A stretch of DNA of 6,313 nucleotides from Thermoleophilia bacterium (lineage in GTDB: Bacteria; Actinomycetota; Thermoleophilia; Gaiellales; Gaiellaceae), in the NCBI GenBank assembly GCA_025927435.1, contig JAICLM010000127.1:1-6313 (forward strand), read 5' to 3'. The notes beneath the pieces are model-generated. The model did no database searches, was not told the origin of the DNA, and saw only the letters and a list, made by a program, of their open reading frames with translations. Below are positions 1 through 5,836 of the stretch, in pieces (position 1 is the first letter of the stretch; each line of letters begins with the position of its first letter). The position numbers and the translations under genes were made by a program.

Positions 1-1
1 C

Positions 2-220
2 GAGCGCATGGAGGGCGAGGACACCTTCGTCACCTCGGTCCGCTTCCGCACCGTCGGCGACATGACGTGCACGGGAGGGGTCGAGTCGACCGCGTCGACG
101 ATCGACGCGGTCGTCGAGGAGATCGCCGCGACGCGCGTAACCGAGCGCGGCGAGACGCGGGCCGACGACCGCTTCAGCGAGGCAGCGATGGAAGATCGGA
201 AGCGCGTTGGCTACTTCTGA
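2..220 (+). CDS. cysD: Sulfate adenylyltransferase subunit 2 (CysD), C-terminal fragment
   Basis: This is the last ~72 codons of CysD; the 5' part lies outside the window. CysD is the catalytic, PP-loop subunit of ATP sulfurylase, which makes adenosine 5'-phosphosulfate (APS) and pyrophosphate from ATP and sulfate in the cytoplasm, driven by the GTPase CysN. The catalytic fold is not visible here. The tail is diagnostic: VRFRTVGDMTCTGGVEST, then a helix with ERGETRADDR and a terminal SEAAMEDRKRVGYF. These match the conserved CysD C-terminus (VRFRTLG, TGAVES, and a tail ending in KKxGYF). The reading frame is open from base 2. An internal ATG at position 8 exists but is not the true start, because family members carry about 230 residues upstream. 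The stop lies 14 bp inside cysN, so the two genes are probably translationally coupled. The assignment is secure and the gene looks intact where visible. Confidence 0.93.
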   Translation, partial: ERMEGEDTFVTSVRFRTVGDMTCTGGVESTASTIDAVVEEIAATRVTERGETRADDRFSEAAMEDRKRVGYF

Positions 221-1469
221 GGCGCAGAGCACCGAGCTCCTCCGCCTCGTCACGTGCGGCTCCGTCGACGACGGCAAGTCGACGCTGATCGGCCGACTGC
301 TCTACGACACGAAGCAGATCTTCGTCGACCAGCTCGAGCACATCGAGGACGTCTCGCGCCGCCGCGGCCACGGCTACGTCGACCTCGCGCTCCTCACCGA
401 CGGCCTGCGCGCCGAGCGCGAGCAGGGGATCACGATCGACGTCGCCTACCGCTCGTTCGTCACGCCTCGGCGTCGCTTCCAGCTGGCCGACGCGCCGGGC
501 CACGTCCAGTACACGCGCAACATGGTCACGGGCGCCTCCACGGCGGAGCTCGGGATCGTGCTCGTCGACGCGCGCCAGGGCGTGGCCGAGCAGACCCGCC
601 GCCACGCCTACATCCTCTCGATCCTCCGCGTGCCGCATGCGGTCGTCGCCGTCAACAAGATGGATCTCGTCGACTGGTCGCAGGAGCGGTTCGACGAGAT
701 CGCCGCGCAGCTCGAGGAGCTCGGGCTGCCGGACCTCGTCGTGATCCCGATCTCGGCGCTGCAGGGCGACAACGTCGTCGACCGCTCCGAGAACATGCCG
801 TGGTACGACGGGCCGCTCCTGCTCGAGCACCTCGAGACCGTGGAGATCGCCTCCGACCGCGACCTCGACAGCAGGCGGTTCCCGGTGCAGTGGGTGATCC
901 GTCCCCGCTCCGACGAGCATCATGACTATCGCGGCTACGGCGGCCAGGTCGCCGGCGGCGTCTGGAGCGCCGGCGACGAGGTGGTGGTCCTGCCGGCTGG
1001 GATCCGCTCGCAGGTCGAGGCCGTGGAGACGATCGACGGGCCGGTCGAGACGGCGATCCCGCCGCTGTCCGTCACGGTACGGCTCACGGACGATCTCGAC
1101 GTTTCGCGCGGCGACATGCTCGCCGATCCCGCCGATCCGCCGACGGTGGCCCGGGAGCTCCAGGCGCGCGTCTGCTGGATGAGCGAGCGCCCGCTCGAGC
1201 CGCGCGCGAAGCTCGCGGTGAAGCAGACGTCGCGCTCGGTGCGCGCGATCGTCGACGAGCTCGTCTCCCGAATCGACGTGCACACGCTCGACGACGTGCC
1301 TGCACCCGAGCGGCTCGAGCTGAACGAAATCGGCGTCGTGCACCTCCGGCTTTCGGAGCCGCTCTGTGTCGATCCCTACGAGGACAATCGTGCGACCGGA
1401 GCCTTCGTGCTGATCGACGAGGCGACGAACGAGACGGTCGGCGCCGGGATGGTCCTCAGCGCGACATGA
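207..1469 (+). CDS. cysN: Sulfate adenylyltransferase subunit 1, GTPase (CysN)
   Basis: This is the 420-residue GTPase subunit of ATP sulfurylase. With CysD it couples GTP hydrolysis to APS formation, the first step of assimilatory sulfate reduction. It is an EF-Tu-type translational GTPase. The P-loop GSVDDGKST is at residues 18-26, the switch I region GITIDVAYR at 74-82, DAPGH (G3) at 95-99, NKMD (G4) at 150-153, and ISALQGDNV gives the G5 SA motif near 182-184. Beta-barrel domains II and III follow from about residue 225 to the end. The protein stops after domain III, so unlike CysNC fusions it has no C-terminal APS kinase domain; a separate cysC, or direct APS reduction, must be encoded elsewhere. 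The TTG start at 207 is chosen because the P-loop sits only 17 residues in and a weak GGAAG lies 4 nt upstream. The start is 14 bp inside cysD, and the stop overlaps the next gene by 4 bp (ATGA). Confidence 0.95.
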   Translation: MATSEAQSTELLRLVTCGSVDDGKSTLIGRLLYDTKQIFVDQLEHIEDVSRRRGHGYVDLALLTDGLRAEREQGITIDVAYRSFVTPRRRFQLADAPGHVQYTRNMVTGASTAELGIVLVDARQGVAEQTRRHAYILSILRVPHAVVAVNKMDLVDWSQERFDEIAAQLEELGLPDLVVIPISALQGDNVVDRSENMPWYDGPLLLEHLETVEIASDRDLDSRRFPVQWVIRPRSDEHHDYRGYGGQVAGGVWSAGDEVVVLPAGIRSQVEAVETIDGPVETAIPPLSVTVRLTDDLDVSRGDMLADPADPPTVARELQARVCWMSERPLEPRAKLAVKQTSRSVRAIVDELVSRIDVHTLDDVPAPERLELNEIGVVHLRLSEPLCVDPYEDNRATGAFVLIDEATNETVGAGMVLSAT

Positions 1470-2365
1470 CCTGGCAGTTCACCCTGACGGGCCTGGGGCT
1501 GGGCCTGATCGTGGGCCTCACCGGCGTCGGCGGCGGCTCGCTGATGACGCCGATCCTGATCATCCTCTTCGGCTTCAAGCCGACCACCGCCGTCGGCACC
1601 GACATCTTCCACGGCGCGGTCTTCAAGTCGTTCGGCGCGCTGCGGCACCGGCGGCTCCGGACCGTGCACGGCCACCTCGCCTTCTGGCTGTTCGCCGGCT
1701 CCGGACCGCTCGCGATCGTCGGAGTCGCCGTCGGCTGGGCGATGCAGAACCAGCTCGCCGACGCGGAGACGATCCTCAGCTACGTCATCGGCGTGGCGCT
1801 GATCGGAGGCGGCGCCGGCTTCCTCGCCAAGTCGTTCGTCAAGCGAGGGGTGCAGCCAAGCGACGCGCCGTTCATCATGAGCCGCCGCGACAAGCTGATC
1901 GCGCTCGGGACCGGGGCGGTCTTCGGCTTCATCGTCGGCCTCACCTCGGTCGGGAGCGGGACGTACTTCGGCCTGATGATGGTGCTCGTCTACCCGTTGA
2001 CGATGCCGCGCATCGTGGGCACCGACATCTTCCACGCCGCCGCGCTCCTCTGGGTGGCCGGCGTCGGCCACCTCATCATCGGCGACGTCGACCTACACGC
2101 GACCGCCTGGCTGCTGCTCGGCTCCGTCCCGGGGATCCTCATCTCGAGCCGCTACACGGTGAAGGTGCCGGACATGACCATCCGCGGCGGGCTCGGCGGG
2201 ATCCTCGTCATCAGCGGGATCAAGCTCTGCAACGTGCCGGAGGCGAACTGGATCCTCGGCGGCGGCCTCATCGTGCTCTTCGTCGTGCTGACGATCTACA
2301 CGGTGCGCGTGTTGCTGAGCGAGGAGCCGCGGTCGGAGCCTCGGTCGATGCCCGAGCGCGCCTGA
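1466..2365 (+). CDS. TauE/SafE-family (TSUP) membrane transporter, probable sulfur-anion permease
   Basis: This is a 299-residue polytopic membrane protein of the TauE/SafE (TSUP, COG0730) family, whose members move sulfite, sulfoacetate, sulfate or other small anions across the cytoplasmic membrane. About eight hydrophobic segments are visible, roughly at residues 8-36, 45-58, 70-90, 104-122, 145-175, 188-206, 213-227 and 243-282. The two halves carry the duplicated family signature: GLIVGLTGVGGGS (13-25) and GFIVGLTSVGSGT (154-166), each followed by GTDIFH (44-49 and 185-190). This supports an inverted two-repeat architecture. The C-terminus (284-299) is polar and Glu/Arg-rich. The ATG overlaps the cysN stop as ATGA, so it is very likely expressed with cysDN. 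Operon context favours sulfate uptake or sulfite handling. A TSUP-type gene called cysZ sits beside cysDN in corynebacteria (from memory), a comparable arrangement. Direction and substrate cannot be read from the sequence. Confidence 0.9.
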   Translation: MTWQFTLTGLGLGLIVGLTGVGGGSLMTPILIILFGFKPTTAVGTDIFHGAVFKSFGALRHRRLRTVHGHLAFWLFAGSGPLAIVGVAVGWAMQNQLADAETILSYVIGVALIGGGAGFLAKSFVKRGVQPSDAPFIMSRRDKLIALGTGAVFGFIVGLTSVGSGTYFGLMMVLVYPLTMPRIVGTDIFHAAALLWVAGVGHLIIGDVDLHATAWLLLGSVPGILISSRYTVKVPDMTIRGGLGGILVISGIKLCNVPEANWILGGGLIVLFVVLTIYTVRVLLSEEPRSEPRSMPERA

Positions 2366-2385
2366 GACTCCAACTTCGTTAACGG

Positions 2386-2410
2386 AAGGCCCGTAGAATC
2401 GGCGGGCTTT
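2386..2410 (+). other. Stem-loop at the boundary between the sulfur operon and the surface-polysaccharide genes
   Basis: An 8-bp arm AAGGCCCG (2386-2393) can pair with CGGGCTTT (2403-2410), with one G-U pair and a 9-nt loop TAGAATCGG. It lies 20 bp after the transporter stop and ends in the TTG start of the next gene. A GC stem followed by only three T residues could be a weak intrinsic terminator for the sulfur operon. Alternatively it is a coincidental dyad around the -10-like box in its loop. I infer a boundary element with modest confidence. Confidence 0.35.
2394..2399 (+). promoter_or_regulatory. Candidate -10 element (TAGAAT) for the Ig-like protein gene
   Basis: TAGAAT matches five of six bases of the TATAAT consensus and stands out in a GC-rich background. 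It ends 9 nt before the TTG start at 2409, so transcription would begin at about 2406, giving an almost leaderless mRNA. No Shine-Dalgarno sequence precedes that start, which fits leaderless initiation, common in actinobacteria. No convincing -35 hexamer is found 16-18 bp upstream, so this remains a candidate. Confidence 0.4.
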
Positions 2411-3341
2411 GCAGCGGGTTCTCACGACGGTCACCCTCCTGGGCCTGCTGGTGGCTACCGCTGCCGCCTTTGCGATCACCGAGCACCTGAAGCTGGTCAA
2501 GAGCGACGTCGCAGGGGTCGAGATCCCGTTGAAGGTCTTCTCGCCCGTCTGCCATTGCGGAACGAGCAGGGCCACGGTCGGGGTGAAGCTCCGCCACCCG
2601 GGCCACGTGAGCGTCACCATCGTGGACTCGGCCGGCAAGCGTGTCGCGACCATCGCGTCCGGCGTGCTCATGCAGGCCCGCGAGTCGAAGGCGTTCCCGT
2701 GGGACGGGCGGACGGACGCGGGCGGCCTCGCTCCGGACGGTGTCTATCACCCGTGGATCGAGCTGCCGCGCCAGACCTTCCGCCTCCTGAACAACATCAC
2801 GCTGGACACGCGACCGCCGAAGGTGGTGTCGGCCGCCACGCGGAAGGCGAAGCCCGTCCTCTTCGCCGGGCCGGGCCGCACGATCGCGATCCGCTACACG
2901 CTCGACGGGAAGGCGCACGCCGTCGTGTACCTCGGCCGCCAGAAGATCATCGTCGGTCGTAAGGTCCAGCCGAGCGACAAGATCAAGTGGGCGGGGACGC
3001 TCGGAGGCCGGCCGTTGCCGGCCGGGAAGTACGTCCTGTCGGTCGGCGCCCAGGATGTCGCCGGGAACGAGACTCCAGCTGCGCAGCGCAAGCCGGTGAC
3101 GGTCATCCTGCGCTACGTCCAGCTCACGCCGGACCGCCTCACGGTTCGCAGCGGCCGGCCGGTCAGGGTGCACGTCGAGACCGCAGCGAAGCGCTACACG
3201 TGGCGGCTGGGCCACAGGCACGGAACGCATCGCCGGAGGATCCTGCACGTCCGCGCGCCGACCACGCCCGGCATGTATCGGCTCGTCGTCTCCGAGCACG
3301 GGCATGCCACGACCGCCGTCGTGCGGGTGCGAGCGAAGTGA
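2409..3341 (+). CDS. Exported Ig-like (FlgD-type) repeat protein
   Basis: This is a 310-residue protein that begins with a positively charged residue and a hydrophobic stretch (residues 4-22), read as a signal peptide or membrane anchor without a lipobox cysteine. The rest is predicted beta-rich and likely lies outside the membrane. Domain 1 (about 40-135) resembles FlgD-type Ig folds: FSP at 44-46, then VSVTIVDSAGKRVATI (67-82), PWDGRTDAGG (97-106), PDGVY (109-113) and DTRPP (133-137). Domain 2 (about 145-233) repeats the scheme, with KWAG (193-196), LPAGKYVL (203-210) and AQDVAGN (214-220). A third beta-rich segment (235-308) is rich in His and Arg and ends in a PGMYRLVV-type strand. Domain 1 has a Cys-His-Cys (48-50) where many such repeats carry an NGDG-like turn. 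The TTG start is chosen because it places the hydrophobic segment at the N-terminus. The stop overlaps the ligase start as GTGA, implying a shared mRNA. A structural or adhesive cell-surface role is inferred; no enzyme motif is seen. Confidence 0.8.
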   Translation: MQRVLTTVTLLGLLVATAAAFAITEHLKLVKSDVAGVEIPLKVFSPVCHCGTSRATVGVKLRHPGHVSVTIVDSAGKRVATIASGVLMQARESKAFPWDGRTDAGGLAPDGVYHPWIELPRQTFRLLNNITLDTRPPKVVSAATRKAKPVLFAGPGRTIAIRYTLDGKAHAVVYLGRQKIIVGRKVQPSDKIKWAGTLGGRPLPAGKYVLSVGAQDVAGNETPAAQRKPVTVILRYVQLTPDRLTVRSGRPVRVHVETAAKRYTWRLGHRHGTHRRRILHVRAPTTPGMYRLVVSEHGHATTAVVRVRAK

Positions 3342-4807
3342 TCGGGCTCGCGGAGCTCGGCGGCCCGATCGCCTGCATAGGGCTCGCGGTCCTGCTCCTC
3401 GCGCGCACGCGCGTGAACCGGATCGCGGGCCTCTGCTACGCGGGAGTGGGCTCCATCCTGCTCGCGGCCTCGTTCGCGCCGGCGAACGGCGCGGAGCTCG
3501 GCGCGGCAATCGCCGGCGTCGTCGTCCTCGGTCCGCTGCTCGCGTGGCTCCTGCGACGCGAACCGTGGCTCGTCGCCTACGCGACCCTGGCCTTCCTCCC
3601 TGCCCGCGTGGGCTTCCTCGGCCATCAGCTCCTCGTCCCGCTCTACGTGGTCGCCCTCGGCGCTGCCTGCCTGCTGCTCTGGGAGCTGGTCGACGGTGAC
3701 GAGCGGACGCGCGAGCTCGGCATCGCATCCTGGCCGCTCGCCCTCTACCTCGTCTGGGTCGGGTTCTCGGTGAGCTGGAGCGTCGGACTGCATGCGGCGG
3801 CGATCGACCTGCTCGCGTTCTACGTGCCGTTCACGATCATCGCGGTCTCGATCGCGCGGCTCCCGTGGGTCGCCTCGCGCGTGCGGATCCTCTACGGCGA
3901 GCTCGTGGCGCTGGCGCTCGTCTACGCCGTAGTCGGCTTCTACCAGTACGAGACGAAGACCATCTTCGAGAACGCGAAGCTGAACCACATCAACATCTTC
4001 AACGCCCTCTTCCGGGTCAACTCGGTCTTCTTCGATCCCTCGATCTACGGCCGGTTCCTCGTGGTGGCGATGGTCGCGACCGTCGTGGTGGTCGTCTGCG
4101 ACCGGCTCTCGTTGCGGGCCGGCCTGGCTGCGCTGGCCTTCCTCGCCGTCGCGTGGCTGGGGCTGCTGATCTCCTTCTCCCAGTCGAGCTTCGCGGCGCT
4201 GCTCGTGGCCGTGCTCGCGCTGACCGCGATCGTCTGGCGGTGGAAGTCGCTGTTCGCGCTCGCAGCCGTCGTCATCGTCGCGGCCGGGATTGCCGTGACC
4301 CAACCGAGACTGATGCACGGGCTACGCCATCACACGACCTCGGGCCTCAACAAGGCCACGGGCGGCCGGGCGAGCCTCATCGCGGTCGGCATCCGGATCG
4401 CCGAGGCGCACCCGGCGCACGGCGTGGGCCTCGGGGGCTTCGAGCACTCTTACTCGAAGCGCACGGGCAAGCAGCCGAAGAAGAGCGCCTCGCACAACAC
4501 CCCGGTCACGGTCGCCGCGGAGGAGGGCGCGCCGGGCCTGCTCCTCTTCCTCTGGCTCGTCGGGGTATTGCTGCTCGCCGCGTACCGGCGGATCAACCAC
4601 GGCATCTACGGGCGCATGGCGCTCGCCGCCGGGCTGGCGCTGCTCGCGATCTTCGTCCACTCGCTTGCCTACAACGACTTCTTCGAGGATCCGACCACCT
4701 GGGGGCTGATCGGGCTGATCGCGCTCGTCTCGCCGGTTCGGGTGCGCGCGCGCGCGCCGGTGCGAGTGGAGCCTGCCGAGCCCGTGCCTGAGATGATCGC
4801 GCGATGA
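3338..4807 (+). CDS. O-antigen ligase / Wzy-type polymerase family membrane protein
   Basis: This is a 489-residue protein with about 11-12 hydrophobic segments in the order expected for the O-antigen ligase (Wzy_C, WaaL-like) family. Such proteins transfer or polymerise lipid-linked glycans on the outer face of the cytoplasmic membrane. Recognisable parts are the extracellular RVNSVFFDPSIYGRF (226-240), the membrane-border SFSQSSFAALL (279-289), a large external loop (about 320-395) with GRASL (343-347) and HGVGLGGFEHSY (361-372), and SHNTPV (385-390). H386 there aligns by motif with the functionally important loop histidine of WaaL. The final helices run from about 398 to 465, with a Pro/Arg/Glu tail to 489. 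The reading frame is open upstream, but the GTG at 3338 is chosen: it overlaps the preceding stop (GTGA) and puts the first membrane helix (9-22) at the N-terminus. The stop overlaps the deacetylase start (ATGA). In an actinobacterium the product is probably an exopolysaccharide, teichuronic-type polymer or glycoprotein glycan rather than LPS. Whether it is a ligase or polymerase is unresolved. Confidence 0.88.
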   Translation: MIGLAELGGPIACIGLAVLLLARTRVNRIAGLCYAGVGSILLAASFAPANGAELGAAIAGVVVLGPLLAWLLRREPWLVAYATLAFLPARVGFLGHQLLVPLYVVALGAACLLLWELVDGDERTRELGIASWPLALYLVWVGFSVSWSVGLHAAAIDLLAFYVPFTIIAVSIARLPWVASRVRILYGELVALALVYAVVGFYQYETKTIFENAKLNHINIFNALFRVNSVFFDPSIYGRFLVVAMVATVVVVVCDRLSLRAGLAALAFLAVAWLGLLISFSQSSFAALLVAVLALTAIVWRWKSLFALAAVVIVAAGIAVTQPRLMHGLRHHTTSGLNKATGGRASLIAVGIRIAEAHPAHGVGLGGFEHSYSKRTGKQPKKSASHNTPVTVAAEEGAPGLLLFLWLVGVLLLAAYRRINHGIYGRMALAAGLALLAIFVHSLAYNDFFEDPTTWGLIGLIALVSPVRVRARAPVRVEPAEPVPEMIAR

Positions 4808-5439
4808 TCGAGCAGTGGCGGAAGGCACTCGTCCTCGCGCCGCACACCGACGACGGTGAGTTCGGGTGCGGAGGGACGATGGCGCGCCTGGTCGAGGCGG
4901 GCTGCGACGTCCGCTACGTCGCGTTCTCGATCGCGACGCGCTCGCTGCCGCCAGGTTTTCCGCCGGACACGCTGGCGCGCGAGGTGGCGGAGGCCACGGC
5001 CGAGCTCGGGATCCCTCCCGAGTCGCTGACCGTGCACGACCTCGACGTCCGCACATTCCCCGAACGGCGGCAGGACATCCTCGAGCTGCTCGTCGCGTTG
5101 TGGGAGGCGTGGGAGCCGGACGTCGTCTTCCAGCCGAGCCTCCACGACGTCCACCAGGATCACCGCACCGTCGCGGAGGAGGGCCTGCGCGCCTTCAAGC
5201 GCACGACAATCCTCGGCTACGAGATCCCGTGGAACAACTTCGACTTCGAGTACCAGTGGTACGTCGCGCTCGAGCAGGGGCACGTCGAGCGCAAGATCGC
5301 GGCGCTCGAGAAGTACGCCTCCCAGCACCATCGGCGGTACGCGAACGCCGAGTACGTCCGGAACCTCGCCCGCATGCACGGCGTCAACGTGAACCGCGAG
5401 TACGCCGAGGTCTTCCAGGTCTACCGCGTGATCGCCTAG
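4804..5439 (+). CDS. PIG-L/LmbE-family deacetylase
   Basis: This is a 211-residue, probably cytoplasmic zinc-dependent N-deacetylase of the PIG-L/LmbE (MshB-like) family, acting on N-acetylated sugars or sugar conjugates. The N-terminal strand ends in APHTDDGEFGCGGT (12-25). H14 and D17 match the family's metal ligands and D16 the catalytic base; the usual HPDDE reads HTDDG here. The second zinc motif HDVHQDH spans 114-120 and supplies the third ligand, probably H117. The C-terminal MHGVNVNREYAEVFQVYR (191-208) is typical of members acting on nucleotide sugars or surface glycans. The length is within the usual 200-300 range. The ATG overlaps the ligase stop by 4 bp, so the gene is probably co-translated with it and may create free amino sugars in the same glycan. 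Mycothiol or bacillithiol deacetylation is a less favoured alternative given the context. The stop TAG (5437-5439) overlaps the stop of the convergent minus-strand gene. Confidence 0.9.
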   Translation: MIEQWRKALVLAPHTDDGEFGCGGTMARLVEAGCDVRYVAFSIATRSLPPGFPPDTLAREVAEATAELGIPPESLTVHDLDVRTFPERRQDILELLVALWEAWEPDVVFQPSLHDVHQDHRTVAEEGLRAFKRTTILGYEIPWNNFDFEYQWYVALEQGHVERKIAALEKYASQHHRRYANAEYVRNLARMHGVNVNREYAEVFQVYRVIA

Positions 5440-5720
5440 GCGGAACGGCGGCTGCCGTCGTCCTCGCCGCGGCTGCGGCCGGCCCGGTGAACCTCGTAGT
5501 CGCCGGTCTGCGACTCGAGCGTGGCGTTCTCGGCGGCATGGCCGAGCGCGGTGATGAAGCTGTCCTCGGTCAGGCGGATCTCGCGGTAGTCGCTCAGTGA
5601 GACCATCACGACGGTGCGGCAAGCGGGCGCACTGCACTCGCAGAGCATGGGGACGCGGGAGACGAACCGCAGCTGCTCCGCCTTCTGGGCGATCCGGTCG
5701 TTCGCCTTGCGCGCGTCCAT
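5436..5720 (-). CDS. Small CxC-x4-C protein, uncharacterised; paralogue of the divergent neighbour
   Basis: I do not recognise a named family. The 94-residue protein has a charged N-terminal helix (2-20, RKANDRIAQKAEQL), then MLCECSAPAC with cysteines at 27, 29 and 34. A predicted mixed alpha/beta region with Y45, R49, F55 and G60-H61 follows, and the tail (80-94) is polar and Arg/Asp-rich. These residues occur at the same distances after the third Cys in the protein encoded divergently at 5837-6166, so the two are paralogues. A metal-binding or redox role is possible, but three cysteines plus His are suggestive only. The ATG at 5720 is chosen because GGAGGAG lies 8 nt upstream. An earlier in-frame ATG at 5771, preceded by GAGGA at 4 nt, would add 17 residues (111 in all) and cannot be excluded. 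The stop codon overlaps that of the convergent deacetylase gene (5436-5439), with no room for an intergenic terminator. Confidence 0.72.
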   Translation of the reverse strand: MDARKANDRIAQKAEQLRFVSRVPMLCECSAPACRTVVMVSLSDYREIRLTEDSFITALGHAAENATLESQTGDYEVHRAGRSRGEDDGSRRSA

Positions 5721-5800
5721 CGCCCTGGCTCCTCCTCGGTCGGACGGTGTGTCGTATGCCCGAATCGCCATGAATTCCTCGTCGGGTAAACGGTTGGTTC

Positions 5801-5816
5801 CCGTTATCGGTAACGG
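5801..5816. promoter_or_regulatory. Inverted repeat in the divergent intergenic region, candidate operator
   Basis: CCGTTA and TAACGG form a perfect 6-bp inverted repeat around a TCGG centre. It lies between the two divergent CxC-x4-C genes in an AT-richer patch (5785-5823). Further TAACG/GTTA-like words flank it (GTAAACGG at 5786-5793, CTAACG at 5817-5822). It overlaps plausible -10 hexamers: GATAAC read on the minus strand and TAACGT at 5818-5823 on the plus strand. A shared operator or overlapping divergent promoters is an inference; no regulator is encoded in the window. Confidence 0.4.
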
Positions 5817-5836
5817 CTAACGTGGGTCGCGGTCGT

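Noticed and set aside
174..1343. A 389-codon open frame on the minus strand opposite cysN
   Set aside because: It lies antisense to a gene with clear GTPase motifs, and its translation is Arg/Asp/Glu/His-rich low-complexity sequence, as expected from the complement of GC-biased codons.
2987..3337. N-terminal extension of the ligase frame back to 2987
   Set aside because: It would overlap the Ig-like gene by about 350 bp and add an Arg/Gly/Pro-rich segment before the first membrane helix. The GTG at 3338 fits the overlap pattern better.
2379..3728. A 449-codon minus-strand open frame across the Ig-like gene and ligase start
   Set aside because: The translation is Arg/Ala/Gly/Pro-rich with no recognisable domain, and it spans two well-supported plus-strand genes.
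3194..4318. A 374-codon minus-strand open frame opposite the ligase
   Set aside because: Its Glu/Asp/Arg/Gln-rich composition mirrors hydrophobic plus-strand codons; it is a shadow frame.
4746..4758. Run of alternating G and C near the ligase 3' end (GCGCGCGCGCGCC) as a repeat element or Z-DNA site
   Set aside because: It lies within the coding Arg/Ala-rich tail and is too short to be more than compositional.
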